DNA from: Pasteurellaceae bacterium Macca
GTDB lineage: Bacteria; Pseudomonadota; Gammaproteobacteria; Enterobacterales; Pasteurellaceae
Assembly (NCBI GenBank): GCA_023101485.1
Contig: LVZB01000013.1
Location: 124,001-188,000, forward strand
Reading direction: 5' to 3'
Length of the DNA: 64,000 bases
A model generated the notes under the pieces. The model saw only the letters and a list, made by a program, of their open reading frames with translations. It was not told the DNA's origin and searched no databases. Positions 19,240-28,142 of the stretch are shown here, piece after piece (position 1 is the stretch's first letter; each line of letters begins with the position of its first letter). A program made the translations under genes and the position numbers.

Positions 19240-20589
19240 CTATTCCCCTGAAATTTTCAATTTATCGAGCAAAATAGACCCTGTTTGAATATTAGAACGG
19301 TGTTCAATATCGTCCCCAACAGCGACCATATTTTTAAACATATCTTGTAGTTGCCCCGCAATGGTAATTTCTGCCACTGGGTAGGCGATTTCGCCATTTT
19401 CAACCCAGAAGCCGGCAGCACCACGGGAATATTCTCCCGTTACGCCATTGATGGCACTGCCTAACATTTCCGTGACGAGTAGCCCTGTTCCCATCTCTTT
19501 GAGCAACGAGGTTAATCCACCCTGACGGTTTGGTTTAACAAGCCAATTGTGAATACCGCCGGCGTGACCGGTGGTTTGCATACCGAGTTTTTTGCCACTG
19601 TATGTGGTAAGAAGATAGGTTTCTAACACACCAGCTTTGATGATTTGGTGATCCCGTGTATAGACCCCTTCGCTATCAAAAGGTGAAGACGCTAAGCCAC
19701 TTAAAATATGTGGACGTTCTGCAATCTCAAACCAATTTGGTAGAATCTGCTCCCCGAGTTTATCTTGTAGAAAACTGGCTTTGCGGTATAACGCGCCGCC
19801 ACTAATTGCACCAGCTAAATGCCCAATTAAGCCAGTTGCAACATCGTTGTAGAAAATAACGGGAAATTCTCCTGTGGCTAATTTCTGTGGATTCAAACGC
19901 TCAACAGTTTTAATCCCAGCTTGTCGCCCAACCCATTGGGGGGAAGCTAATTGTTGAAAATCACGAGAGATCGTGTATTCATAATCACGCTCTAACTGTT
20001 CACCGTGAGCGGCAATCACACTACAAGAGAGGGAATAACGGCTAGATAAATAGCTCTGCACCATGCCATGCGTATTGCCATAAACACGGATACCGCTGTG
20101 GGAATTAAAGGTTGCCCCTTCACTATTGACAATTCGCTCATCGCTATGCAGGGCGTGATGCTCCGCCTCAATCGCTAATTCAACGGCTTGATCCACGCTG
20201 ATCTCCGCCTCGTGATAGAGCTGTAAATCCGGTGGGTTAAATGCCATTAAGGCTTTATCTGCCAAGCCTGAAAATTCATCTTCGGAAGTGTATTTCGCTA
20301 TCGCAAGGGCGGATTCGACGGCTTGTTGAATGGAGTGTGGTTGTAGATCTGAGGTTGAGGCATTACCTTTACGTTGCCCAAGATAGACGGAAATGCCAAG
20401 TGAACCATCATTGTTAAACTCGATATTTTCGGTCTGTTCTAAACGTGTGGAAACAGATAATCCCGCGACTTTGGTGACCCCTACTTCGGCAGTCGCACCG
20501 GCTTTTTGGGCTAAATTGAGGGCGATTTCTACCGCTTGTTGTAATTGCTGTTGTTGCTGTTGGAGTTCTTGTTGAGTAATAAATGCCAT
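19240..20589 (-). CDS. pmbA: Metalloprotease-related protein PmbA (TldE)
   Basis: Partner of TldD in a periplasm-independent cytoplasmic protease that degrades CcdA and matures microcins. As in other PmbA proteins, the HExxxH zinc motif of TldD is absent. Landmarks are HRSNIQTGSILLDKLKISG at the C-terminus, GEYSRGAAGFWVENGEI (about 396) and LGMQTTGHAGG. I chose the ATG at 20589 because AAGGA lies just upstream. The product is 449 residues. It diverges from darP. Confidence 0.9.
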   Translation of the reverse strand: MAFITQQELQQQQQQLQQAVEIALNLAQKAGATAEVGVTKVAGLSVSTRLEQTENIEFNNDGSLGISVYLGQRKGNASTSDLQPHSIQQAVESALAIAKYTSEDEFSGLADKALMAFNPPDLQLYHEAEISVDQAVELAIEAEHHALHSDERIVNSEGATFNSHSGIRVYGNTHGMVQSYLSSRYSLSCSVIAAHGEQLERDYEYTISRDFQQLASPQWVGRQAGIKTVERLNPQKLATGEFPVIFYNDVATGLIGHLAGAISGGALYRKASFLQDKLGEQILPNWFEIAERPHILSGLASSPFDSEGVYTRDHQIIKAGVLETYLLTTYSGKKLGMQTTGHAGGIHNWLVKPNRQGGLTSLLKEMGTGLLVTEMLGSAINGVTGEYSRGAAGFWVENGEIAYPVAEITIAGQLQDMFKNMVAVGDDIEHRSNIQTGSILLDKLKISGE

Positions 20590-20723
20590 GATTGTTCCTT
20601 GCTGGGGCATTTTTGCAATTTTTGCCCCGAATATTTAATCCGTTGGAGTAAAAAGATAGTCCGCATTTTACCTTAAATTTCTGCTAAACTATGCAACTTT
20701 TTATGACTAAGGGTGAGAAGACC

Positions 20724-21263
20724 ATGGCAAGAAAACCACGGAAGAACGAAATTGATTGGACCGATGAAGACGAAGAGATTATTTGGGTCAGCAAGAGTGA
20801 AATTAAACGCGATGCTGAACAATTAAAGAAATTAGGGGCGAGTTTAATTGAGCTAAATGCGGTCAATTTAGAGAAAATCCCCCTCGACGAGAATATCCGC
20901 GAAGCGATTAAGCTTGCCCAAAAACTCCGTTTGGAAGCCCGTCGCCGTCAGGTGCAGTATATCGGCAAATTATTGCGTAACGTTGATCCTGAACCGATTC
21001 AAGAAGCTTTGGATAAAGTAGAAAATCGCCATAATCAGCAACAGGCGTTACTGCATAAACTGGAACAAGTGCGAGATCAGTTGGTAGAACAAGCAGACAA
21101 CGCTTTAAACCCATTGATTGAAGAATACCCGAATTTAGATCGCCAGCATTTGAGAAACCTCATTCGTGGCGCGCAAAAAGAGAAAGCGGGAAATAAACCG
21201 CCGAAGAATTACCGCGAAATTTTCCAATATCTCAAATCCGTTATTATTGAACAACAAGGATAA
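20724..21263 (+). CDS. darP: Dual-action ribosome-associated assembly factor DarP (YjgA)
   Basis: Assists late assembly of the 50S ribosomal subunit. ATG 20724 is chosen over an upstream in-frame ATG because it follows GTGAGAAG and gives the family start [12 protein letters not shown]. The 179-residue protein is highly charged and helical, with the family core [13 protein letters not shown] (about 74) and the C-terminal [10 protein letters not shown]. It is the usual neighbour of pmbA across Gammaproteobacteria, in divergent orientation. Confidence 0.93.
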   Translation: MARKPRKNEIDWTDEDEEIIWVSKSEIKRDAEQLKKLGASLIELNAVNLEKIPLDENIREAIKLAQKLRLEARRRQVQYIGKLLRNVDPEPIQEALDKVENRHNQQQALLHKLEQVRDQLVEQADNALNPLIEEYPNLDRQHLRNLIRGAQKEKAGNKPPKNYREIFQYLKSVIIEQQG

Positions 21264-21611
21264 ATGATGATCACACTTTTTTATACCCATCTTGGGGTTG
21301 CGTATTTAAGCCTTGCCCTGCTGTTATTGCGGGGCGTATTATCGGCAAAACAGGTCGATTGGCGCGCCTATAAAATCTTGAAAATCGCCCCTCATATTGT
21401 CGATACCGTACTCCTTGTTTCGGGCATTGGGCTTTTTGTGTTAGTCGGTTATGGGATTGAAGCGTGGTTAATTGCTAAACTGTTCTTCCTCATCATGTAT
21501 ATTTTTTACGGGGTGAAAGCATTTAGTAAAACACGCGGTTTTTCGTTGAAACATTTCATTCTTGCGGTGGTGAGTTTTGTGATGATTATGTTGGTGGCGA
21601 CGACCAAATAA
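21264..21611 (+). CDS. SirB2-like integral membrane protein
   Basis: A 115-residue protein with four hydrophobic helices (about 4-22, 44-64, 67-84, 96-112). Its sequence resembles the SirB2/invasion-regulator family (HIVDTVLLVSGIGLFVL pattern). The start directly abuts the darP stop. Its function is unknown. Confidence 0.7.
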   Translation: MMITLFYTHLGVAYLSLALLLLRGVLSAKQVDWRAYKILKIAPHIVDTVLLVSGIGLFVLVGYGIEAWLIAKLFFLIMYIFYGVKAFSKTRGFSLKHFILAVVSFVMIMLVATTK

Positions 21612-21702
21612 CGGTTTTCAGAGAAATTGCCTTATGACAAGCGGTCAAATTTTGTTGATTTTTTGCAAAATTTGACCCTTTTTTATGGGAGAGATTGAGG
21701 GA

Positions 21703-22752
21703 TTAGCCCATTAAGGTTTTATTCGGTTCGCCGGCGATTTCTCGGGCAAGTTTGGGCACGAGGTAGCCCGAGGTTATGCGTTGCAGTTCCCGATAAATCG
21801 CTAAGGCTTGTTTATCGTCAATGTAGAAATGACTTGCCCCTTCAACTTTATCGAGTAAATGGAGATAGTAGGGGAGAATGCCGTAGTCAAAGAGCTTATC
21901 ACTGAGCGCTTTGAGGGTTTGAGCGTTGTCATTGACCCCTTTGAGCAGTACCGACTGGTTGAGTAACGTAACCCCTGCTTTTTTAAGCAGCTGCATTTTA
22001 TGCTTAAAGACATCATCAATTTCATTGGCGTGATTGATGTGGGTGACTAGCACGACATTTAATCGAGAATTGGCAACGCGTTGGCAGAGTTCTTCCGTGA
22101 TACGGCTTGGGATTACCACCGGCAAACGGCTATGAATGCGTAGGGTTTTAATGTGGGGGAGGGCTTCGAGTTCGCTCATTAACCAATCGATTTCACTCTC
22201 CTTTGCCATTAAAGGATCGCCACCAGAGAGGATGACTTCTTCTAATTCTTGATGTTCAGCAATATAGGCAAGGCTTTGTTGCCAGCTGGCTTTACCACTT
22301 TTGACGTCTTGATAAGGAAAGTGACGGCGAAAGCAGTAACGGCAGTTAATCGCACAGCTATTTTTGAACATAAATAGCAAACGATTATGGTATTTATGCA
22401 GAATATTGGGCGCTGGGGAGTGCTGTTCTTCAAGAGGGTCTTTCACAAATCCCTCAGCGGATAAAAACTCCGCCGCCGCAGACATACTTTGGAGAAAAAG
22501 GGGATCATGACAATCCCTTTTTTGCATTTTTTCCGCAAAGGCACGAGGCACACGCAAGGCAAAAAGTTGGCGGGCTTTGACCGCTTGTGAAAAATCCGAT
22601 GTATCCAATTCGAGGTAGTGCAACAACTCATTAGGATCTTTGAATGCGCTCGCTAACTCTTGAAGCCATTGGGCTTTTTCAACGGGTTGTTCTGCCTGAT
22701 TTTCCACGATAGAAATCGTAGAAATACGGTGACTTAATGCCTTTGTCATCAT
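21703..22752 (-). CDS. epmB: EF-P (R)-beta-lysine synthesis enzyme EpmB (lysine 2,3-aminomutase)
   Basis: A radical-SAM aminomutase that makes the beta-lysine later attached to elongation factor P. The 349-residue product has the radical SAM cluster motif C-x3-C-x2-C in CAINCRYCFRRHFPY (about residue 126), HLHILSGGDPL-type text (EEVILSGGDPLM), LRIHSRLPVV, and the PLP lysine region at the C-terminus. Its substrate pathway gene efp lies 700 bp away in divergent orientation. Confidence 0.93.
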   Translation of the reverse strand: MMTKALSHRISTISIVENQAEQPVEKAQWLQELASAFKDPNELLHYLELDTSDFSQAVKARQLFALRVPRAFAEKMQKRDCHDPLFLQSMSAAAEFLSAEGFVKDPLEEQHSPAPNILHKYHNRLLFMFKNSCAINCRYCFRRHFPYQDVKSGKASWQQSLAYIAEHQELEEVILSGGDPLMAKESEIDWLMSELEALPHIKTLRIHSRLPVVIPSRITEELCQRVANSRLNVVLVTHINHANEIDDVFKHKMQLLKKAGVTLLNQSVLLKGVNDNAQTLKALSDKLFDYGILPYYLHLLDKVEGASHFYIDDKQALAIYRELQRITSGYLVPKLAREIAGEPNKTLMG

Positions 22753-22756
22753 TTAT

Positions 22757-23302
22757 TTATTGTGTGATCACACATTGCACTGGTGTGTTGTTTTTATCCA
22801 CCATTAACGTTGGGGCGAGTTGGGTATTCCCTGCACCAACGAGATATTGCACGCCATTTAAACAGTAGCGTAAATAGCCCGGCGTACGCTCAATTAAGTG
22901 CGGGTCATTTTGTGGATCAACGGCTTTAAAGGCTGGAATGGTCGGCACATTTTGTTGAACCTGTTGAGAAAGCTGTTCCATCGGTTTTTCCGCCGATGTG
23001 GTTTGCGTTTGAGCTTGGGCTTCGCTTGGTGCGAGAGCATTGCTTAAGAGATAACCTGCGGCAGCACCCGTCACAAAATTGTTTAAGCGATTGCCATTAG
23101 CACCTTGATTGACGGTGTTATTCGGCAACGGCTGATTTGGGGTGTTAGCAAAGGTAGCATCTTGTTGATGCGTTTTCGGTTGAGCTTGGCTTTTGGTGAT
23201 GCTTGTTTTAGACGAACCCATTTTAAATGAACCGCCACGTTTCGCTTCTACAGCAGAAACCGTGAGGGCGAGAAGAGTACCGAGTATAAGGGCTTTTTTC
23301 AT
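22757..23302 (-). CDS. Exported protein of unknown function
   Basis: A 181-residue protein with a signal peptide (MKKALILGTLLALTVSAVEA, cut near residue 20). A low-complexity Gln/Asn/Thr/Pro-rich middle (30-65, 90-120) includes one short hydrophobic Gly/Ala stretch (about 75-90). The C-terminal segment has two cysteines (RYCLNGVQYLVGAG...PVQCVIT) that may form a disulfide. I do not recognise a family. It lies 4 nt upstream of epmB on the same strand. Confidence 0.65.
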   Translation of the reverse strand: MKKALILGTLLALTVSAVEAKRGGSFKMGSSKTSITKSQAQPKTHQQDATFANTPNQPLPNNTVNQGANGNRLNNFVTGAAAGYLLSNALAPSEAQAQTQTTSAEKPMEQLSQQVQQNVPTIPAFKAVDPQNDPHLIERTPGYLRYCLNGVQYLVGAGNTQLAPTLMVDKNNTPVQCVITQ

Positions 23303-23466
23303 AGCAATTTCCTTGATTGTCTGAAATAAGAAAAATCGAATTATACCGAAAAAGCAAATATGCGCTAGGGTATTGAAAAAATTTTAAATCTTATATGATT
23401 TTCGTGTATCATATACACCTTTTTATATTCCGCCTTCGGGCAATCAATATATCTTTGAGGATAACA

Positions 23467-24033
23467 ATGGCTAGTTACAGCACCAATGATTTCAAACCCG
23501 GTTTAAAATTTATTCAAGATGGCGAACCTTGTGTCATCGTGGAAAACGAATTTGTTAAACCAGGTAAAGGTCAAGCCTTCACCCGTACAAAAATCCGTAA
23601 ATTAATTTCTGGCAAAGTGTTAGAAATTAACTTCAAATCAGGCACTTCTGTGGAAGCCGCTGACGTTGTGGATTACAACTATAACTACTCTTACAAAGAT
23701 GAAGATTTCTGGTACTTTATGCACCCAGAAACTTTTGAGCAAATCTCTGTGGATGCAAAAGCCTTAGGCGATAACGACAAATGGCTCGTTGATCAAGCAG
23801 AATGTATCATTACTTTATGGAATGGTTCTGCGATTTCTGTAACGCCACCTAACTTTGTAGAATTAGAAGTTGTTGAAACCGACCCAGGCTTAAAAGGGGA
23901 TACGGCAGGAACAGGCGGTAAACCAGCAACATTAAGCACTGGTGCGGTTGTGCGTGTGCCACTTTTCGTCCAAATCGGCGAAGTTATTCGTGTAGATACG
24001 CGTTCTGGCGAATATGTTTCCCGTGTGAAATAA
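23467..24033 (+). CDS. efp: Translation elongation factor P
   Basis: Relieves ribosome stalling at polyproline. ATG 23467 after GAGGATAACA gives the normal 188-residue product. The modified lysine sits in the loop VKPGKGQAF (Lys about 34), matching the beta-lysylated type, which agrees with the nearby epmB. KOW, OB and C-terminal domains are present (ending [11 protein letters not shown]). The long upstream in-frame extension is not used. Confidence 0.96.
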   Translation: MASYSTNDFKPGLKFIQDGEPCVIVENEFVKPGKGQAFTRTKIRKLISGKVLEINFKSGTSVEAADVVDYNYNYSYKDEDFWYFMHPETFEQISVDAKALGDNDKWLVDQAECIITLWNGSAISVTPPNFVELEVVETDPGLKGDTAGTGGKPATLSTGAVVRVPLFVQIGEVIRVDTRSGEYVSRVK

Positions 24034-24040
24034 TATTGAA

Positions 24041-24068
24041 AAATCCTCTACTTGTTAGAGGATTTTTT
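24041..24068 (+). terminator. Terminator after efp
   Basis: The arms AAATCCTCTA and TAGAGGATTT are followed by TTTT. Confidence 0.9.
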
Positions 24069-24155
24069 ATGCTTATCAGTTGAACTTTAACGTGAAAAAA
24101 GTATCTGATTAAGGTAGAATCTTCGCACTATCTTACAATTCAAAAGGAATATACT

Positions 24156-24374
24156 ATGTCAGTGAGTATCTTAGATCAACTTGAAGACAAAATTAAACAA
24201 GCCGTTGAAACCATTCAATTACTTCAATTAGAAGTGGAAGAGTTAAAGGGCAAAAATGAGGAAGCCAACCGTGCCAATGACGCGTTACGTCAAGAACATG
24301 AACAACTTAAAACTGAACACCAAACGTTCCAAGAACGGTTACGCTCACTTTTAGGTCAAATTGACAACGTTTAA
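24156..24374 (+). CDS. zapB: Cell division protein ZapB
   Basis: A 72-residue protein that is coiled coil over almost its full length (heptads from ILDQLEDKIKQAVETIQLL to the end, RLRSLLGQIDNV). This is the size and pattern of ZapB, which links the Z-ring to the chromosome via ZapA and MatP. AAAAGGAATAT precedes ATG 24156. Confidence 0.88.
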   Translation: MSVSILDQLEDKIKQAVETIQLLQLEVEELKGKNEEANRANDALRQEHEQLKTEHQTFQERLRSLLGQIDNV

Positions 24375-24392
24375 TGTTTAATTCTCTTTTTT

Positions 24393-24420
24393 AAACGGCT
24401 AATCATTTAGCCGTTTTTTA
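24393..24420 (+). terminator. Terminator after zapB
   Basis: AAACGGCTAA and TTTAGCCGTTT surround a short loop and are followed by TTT. Confidence 0.9.
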
Positions 24421-24433
24421 TTTAAGTAATATT

Positions 24434-25012
24434 ATGGCAAAGCTCTATTTCTACTATTCTTCTATGAATGCAGGGAAATCCACCACCTTGCTCCAATCGT
24501 CCTACAATTACCAAGAACGGGGAATGAACACCCTTGTTTATACCGCTGCCATTGATGATCGCTACGGCATCGGCAAAGTGGCATCTCGCATTGGTATTTC
24601 CCAAGAAGCGCAACTTTTTCATGAAAAAAGCGATCTATTTAATGAAATTCAGCAACAGCATCAAAACCAAGCATTACATTGCATTTTAATTGATGAATGC
24701 CAATTTCTGACTAAAACACAGGTTTATCAGCTTACCGAAGTGGTGGATAAACTCAACATTCCCGTGCTATGTTATGGGTTACGTACTGATTTCCAAGCCG
24801 AACTTTTTGAAGGTAGCCGTTATTTATTAGCTTGGGCAGATCAGCTTGAAGAGCTAAAAACAATCTGCTATTGCGGAAAAAAAGCCAATTTTGTGATTCG
24901 TATGAATGAAAAGGGCGAGGCCGTCTGTGATGGTGAGCAAATTCAAATTGGTGGCAATGACACCTATTTATCAGTCTGTCGTCAGCATTATAAAGAAAAA
25001 ACGAAATGCTAA
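24434..25012 (+). CDS. tdk: Thymidine kinase
   Basis: Phosphorylates thymidine in the salvage pathway. The 192-residue protein is of the TK1 type: P-loop [12 protein letters not shown] (about residue 11), [10 protein letters not shown] (about 85), [15 protein letters not shown] (about 114), zinc-binding cysteines CYCGKKA (about 147) and a closing C-x2-H pair (VCRQHY). The 5' end lies just after the zapB terminator. Confidence 0.95.
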   Translation: MAKLYFYYSSMNAGKSTTLLQSSYNYQERGMNTLVYTAAIDDRYGIGKVASRIGISQEAQLFHEKSDLFNEIQQQHQNQALHCILIDECQFLTKTQVYQLTEVVDKLNIPVLCYGLRTDFQAELFEGSRYLLAWADQLEELKTICYCGKKANFVIRMNEKGEAVCDGEQIQIGGNDTYLSVCRQHYKEKTKC

Positions 25013-25023
25013 ATTAACGCCCA

Positions 25024-25062
25024 GTGCAAAAAAGACAAAAAATTCGACCGCTTGTAAGGGGA
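25024..25062 (+). repeat. 39-bp direct repeat, left copy, flanking brnTA
   Basis: The sequence begins GTGCAAAAAAGAC and ends CGCTTGTAAGGGGA. It differs from the copy at 25825-25863 at a single base (C/T at position 4). It contains one uptake word and forms the left side of a terminator (25047-25087). Confidence 0.85.
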
Positions 25063-25087
25063 CAGAACCGCAATGAGCGGTCTTTTT
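25047..25087 (+). terminator. Terminator after tdk
   Basis: GACCGC pairs with GCGGTC across a 25-base loop and is followed by TTTTTTT. The left arm lies in the direct repeat. Confidence 0.7.
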
Positions 25088-25102
25088 TTACTCATTTTTA
25101 CC

Positions 25103-25131
25103 TTGTTTTTTATTTTTGTCTATACGATAAT
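25103..25131 (+). promoter_or_regulatory. Candidate brnT promoter
   Basis: TTGTTT, 17-base spacer, GATAAT, ending 20 nt before the start codon. BrnA-type antitoxins usually repress such a promoter. No clear operator dyad is visible beyond short AT-rich symmetry. Confidence 0.5.
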
Positions 25132-25151
25132 TCTCACAAGGAGCGTAATTA

Positions 25152-25457
25152 ATGAGTAAATCGCTAACGTGGGATGAGAAAAAACGCCTTACGAATTTGG
25201 CAAAACACGGGCTTGATTTTCAGCAGGCACATTATGTATTGGATTCTCAACTACGGCTTGATACCGCAAGTATGAGAAATAATGAATTACGCATACAGTC
25301 TTTTGCTTATGTGTTCAATTATTTAACAACGCTTTCTTTGGTTTATCTTGAACAAGAAAATTGTTATCGAATTATTAGCTTTCGTCATGCTAGCCAAGTA
25401 GAAAAAGAGCAATATAATCAGTGGCTTGCGAATGAATTTAACGGAGAACATGAATGA
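25152..25457 (+). CDS. brnT: Type II toxin BrnT (ribonuclease)
   Basis: A 101-residue protein with the BrnT pattern: an N-terminal WDEKKRLTNLAKHGLDFQQA (family WD..K...N..KHGI.F..A) and a C-terminal YRIISFRHASQVEKEQY (family R.IS.R.A...E...Y). BrnT is a RelE-fold RNase. AAGGAG precedes the ATG. It overlaps brnA by four bases. Confidence 0.88.
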   Translation: MSKSLTWDEKKRLTNLAKHGLDFQQAHYVLDSQLRLDTASMRNNELRIQSFAYVFNYLTTLSLVYLEQENCYRIISFRHASQVEKEQYNQWLANEFNGEHE

Positions 25458-25795
25458 TGTATCCACACAAAAAATCAACACTTAGCCCTACGGAGCTTGA
25501 AGCTGAACGTCAAAAAATCCTATTAGCACTAGCCAATTCTGACTCTTCCTTTGATTATGTTTGGGATGGCGAGGATGAAGATGATCGCCCATTGACGGCT
25601 GAAGAATTTCAGCAAAATTACCACTTTGCTCAACAACTGAAACGACGTGGTCGGCTAGCTAATTCTGCTCAAAAAGAGAAAATAGCGATTCGGCTTGATC
25701 ATCATATTTTGGAGCAATTCCGTAAAACGGGGAAAGGTTGGCAAACACGTATTAATCAAGCACTTTCAGAATGGCTTGCGACTCACACGCTTTAA
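25454..25795 (+). CDS. brnA: Antitoxin BrnA
   Basis: The 113-residue partner of BrnT. The acidic N-terminal half wraps the toxin in known members. The C-terminal KEKIAIRLDHHILEQFRKTGKGWQTRINQALSEWL (about 74-108) is the ribbon-helix-helix DNA-binding domain with the family GKGWQTRIN signature. Its start, overlapping the brnT stop, couples translation. Confidence 0.88.
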   Translation: MMYPHKKSTLSPTELEAERQKILLALANSDSSFDYVWDGEDEDDRPLTAEEFQQNYHFAQQLKRRGRLANSAQKEKIAIRLDHHILEQFRKTGKGWQTRINQALSEWLATHTL

Positions 25796-25824
25796 GTCTT
25801 AGAGTAAAGCAACAAACGATATTT

Positions 25825-25863
25825 GTGTAAAAAAGACAAAAAATTCGACCGCTTGTAAGGGGA
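25825..25863 (+). repeat. 39-bp direct repeat, right copy, flanking brnTA
   Basis: 38 of 39 bases match the copy at 25024-25062. Recombination between the two would remove 801 bp carrying exactly the brnTA unit and its promoter and leave one terminator behind tdk. Confidence 0.85.
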
Positions 25864-25891
25864 AATAACCTCGACAAGCGGTCGTTTTTTT
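25848..25891 (+). terminator. Terminator after brnA (inverted uptake words)
   Basis: CGACCGCTTGT pairs with ACAAGCGGTCG and is followed by TTTTTTT. On the other strand it may also serve priC. Confidence 0.85.
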
Positions 25892-25925
25892 GAGACTTTT
25901 TGTTCAATGAGAAAATCGTCAAGAT

Positions 25926-26438
25926 TTAGGTTTTAAGCTGTAACTCCAACTCATCAATGGCAAGCTGGCATTTGCTTTTGCGGTATTCCGTTTCTTGAAT
26001 TTGCGTGAGGTAGGCTTCTCGTTCCGAAATCGGGCATAAATAACTCTGTTCACTTAGCCACAAAATTTTTTCATTCAATGCGCGTAGTGCTTTGTGATAT
26101 TCCTGCAACCGCTTACGAACAGGTAATTGATGAACATGGCGAGGAAAACGGTATGAACTTTGGTATTGTGCTTTGGGGGCTGTGGACATTTTTGCCACAG
26201 CATGCTGTAAAGCATCAAATTGTGTAATCAATTTTTGTGTATGAATTTCTAAATAATCGCTTTGATTATCTCTTTCTGCTTGTTGAATGAGTGTAATCGT
26301 TTGTCCCATTTCATCAATAAAATCTGCCACAGTGCCTTCAAAGCGAACAAAAACGGAGGTTCGTAACATGACTTTTTTATGTAAAAAAGGCTGAAAAATA
26401 GCAAGTTTTTCAAAAAATAATGGAGAAAATTGGCTCAT
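25926..26438 (-). CDS. priC: Primosomal replication protein N'' (PriC)
   Basis: A restart primosome component that loads DnaB at stalled forks. The C-terminal half has the PriC pattern LPVRKRLQEYHKALRALNEKI (about 113-133) and the ending EYRKSKCQLAIDELELQL. I chose the internal ATG (26438, MSQFSPLFFEKL) because it gives the usual 170-residue length. The extension upstream is hydrophobic and unlike the family. Confidence 0.82.
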   Translation of the reverse strand: MSQFSPLFFEKLAIFQPFLHKKVMLRTSVFVRFEGTVADFIDEMGQTITLIQQAERDNQSDYLEIHTQKLITQFDALQHAVAKMSTAPKAQYQSSYRFPRHVHQLPVRKRLQEYHKALRALNEKILWLSEQSYLCPISEREAYLTQIQETEYRKSKCQLAIDELELQLKT

Positions 26439-26556
26439 AGCGATATTTAACAAAAAAAGAGTCGCCATTATAACGGTGAAAAAAGCCCTTTCAAGGCAAT
26501 TTTTTTTAGAATGAATTGCTGAAAAATTTATCAGAAATCAAAGTGTTTTTTAAAAA

Positions 26557-26572
26557 TGTGAAATAGTTCACG
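26557..26572. promoter_or_regulatory. CRP-like site between priC and the porin gene
   Basis: TGTGA-AATAGT-TCACG is one base from a perfect CRP core. It sits 335 bp upstream of the porin start in a 468-bp AT-rich gap (26439-26906). The rest of the gap holds several poly-T/A tracts and a TTGACA at 26764 without a convincing -10, and no gene. Confidence 0.5.
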
Positions 26573-26906
26573 TTTTTTGTAAAAAAAAATTGTAATTTTC
26601 CTTTAGTCTAAAAAATCTTTTAAAAACAATGGGTTAATTGTTATTTGGGGATTGACGTAATACTCCAAATATACCTTTAAAATACTGTGTTAAGAATCAA
26701 AAATAATGTAACTTATTGATTGTAAATGGTTTTTTTTAACAAAAAAGAAATCATTACAGATATTGACAGTTTATGCCGATTTTGAGAGTATGCCATCGCA
26801 AGTTGTACTGACTTTGATTTTTATAGAGTGAGTACAAAATGGAGAATTGCTCTTATACCTTAACGAGAGTAATTTTTTACTAAACTAAAAATTTAAGGTG
26901 AACATC

Positions 26907-27995
26907 ATGAAAAAAACACTCGTAGCATTAGCAGTAACAGCCTTCGCAGCATCATCTGCATCAGCATTAACCGTTTATGAACAAGATGGTACAAAAGTCG
27001 ATTTTGACGGTTCTGTTCGTTTATTATTAGAAAAACAAGGTAAAAAAGAAAATGATGCCACGAAACAACGTGCGCACTCTAATTTACATAATGATGGTAC
27101 TCGTTTCGGTGTAAAAGTGAAGCATGATATTGCAGAAGATCTTTACGCTTTTGGTCGTTTAGAGTTCCGTTTCGATGGTAATTCAAAAACAAGTGACAAA
27201 TTTGGTGATTTATATGCTAAACGTGCTTATGTTGGTCTTGGTAGCAAACAGTACGGTGAAGTGAGTTTCGGTCGTCAAGTGACTATCGGTGATGACATCG
27301 CACAATCTGGTTTTGATAATGCTTATGGGGCATGGGATAGTGCATTAGCAACATCAGGTAAATCAGTTGTTCGTTATGACTATAAAGGTATTGAAGGTTT
27401 ACACCTTGGTGTAGATTACCGTTTTGCAGAAGAACGTGATGGTAATAATGAAGTAAAAGCTCCTTATACTAAACCAAATGGTGATGATGTATATCCAATT
27501 AAAAATGGTTATGGCGTAGGTGCAGTATATACTTTTGGTGATGCAACAGTTGCAGCAGGTTATACTCGTGATAACTATAAATCTGAAACAAATGCTAAAC
27601 ATCATAAAGATGCATGGGCTTTAGGTGGAAAATATAAAATTGATGCTTTAACTTTAGCTGCAGATTATACTGGTTCTTTTGAGAAAGATGATGGTGGAAA
27701 AACTCGCTTAAATGCATTCCGTGTTGGTGCAAAATATCAAGTAACCGATAAAGTAGCCGTATATGGTAACTATGCATATGGTGTTGAGAAAAGCAAATCT
27801 GATTCTATGACAACAGAAGAAGTAGTATATAATAAATTTATGCTAGGTTCAGAATACCAAATTCATAAATCTGTCTTTACTTATGTTGAAGGTGGTTTAT
27901 TCAAAACTAAAACAACTAAGTATGGCGCACCAAGCAATACTGTGAAAAAAGAAACCGAGAAAAATATCGGTGTAGGTTTACGCGTTTACTGGTAA
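26907..27995 (+). CDS. General porin, OmpP2/OmpC type
   Basis: A trimeric outer-membrane diffusion porin. ATG 26907 follows AAGGTG. The signal peptide MKKTLVALAVTAFAASSASA is cleaved before LTVYEQDG (mature start near 21). Strands alternate with variable loops, and the constriction-loop signature is visible as SFGRQVTIGDDIAQSG (about 117-132). The C-terminus is GVGLRVYW. The product is 362 residues. The loop regions (about 175-200 and 330-350) use lower-GC codons than the barrel strands, typical of antigenic variation. Confidence 0.9.
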   Translation: MKKTLVALAVTAFAASSASALTVYEQDGTKVDFDGSVRLLLEKQGKKENDATKQRAHSNLHNDGTRFGVKVKHDIAEDLYAFGRLEFRFDGNSKTSDKFGDLYAKRAYVGLGSKQYGEVSFGRQVTIGDDIAQSGFDNAYGAWDSALATSGKSVVRYDYKGIEGLHLGVDYRFAEERDGNNEVKAPYTKPNGDDVYPIKNGYGVGAVYTFGDATVAAGYTRDNYKSETNAKHHKDAWALGGKYKIDALTLAADYTGSFEKDDGGKTRLNAFRVGAKYQVTDKVAVYGNYAYGVEKSKSDSMTTEEVVYNKFMLGSEYQIHKSVFTYVEGGLFKTKTTKYGAPSNTVKKETEKNIGVGLRVYW

Positions 27996-28030
27996 TTTAA
28001 AGCCAATAAGTGAATATTAATCACAAATAG

Positions 28031-28058
28031 AGCGAGCAATTTAGATTGCTCGCTTTTT
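28031..28058 (+). terminator. Terminator after the porin gene
   Basis: GCGAGCAA and TTGCTCGC have a 6-base loop and a TTTTTTT tail. Confidence 0.92.
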
Positions 28059-28103
28059 TTATAAGCTATGGCGCTATTTTACTTAATATTACCAATATTA
28101 AAC

Positions 28104-28130
28104 GCCCCTAATTGGGGCGTTTTCTCTTTT
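28104..28130. terminator. Bidirectional terminator between porin and mnmC
   Basis: The arms AACGCCCC and GGGGCGTT surround TAATT, with T-rich sequence on the right and A-rich on the left. It most likely ends the leftward mnmC transcript. Confidence 0.75.
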
Positions 28131-28142
28131 TATCAATTTAAC

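Noticed and set aside
25024-25863. Insertion sequence around brnTA
   Set aside because: The repeats are direct, not inverted, there is no transposase, and the repeats contain host uptake words and a terminator.
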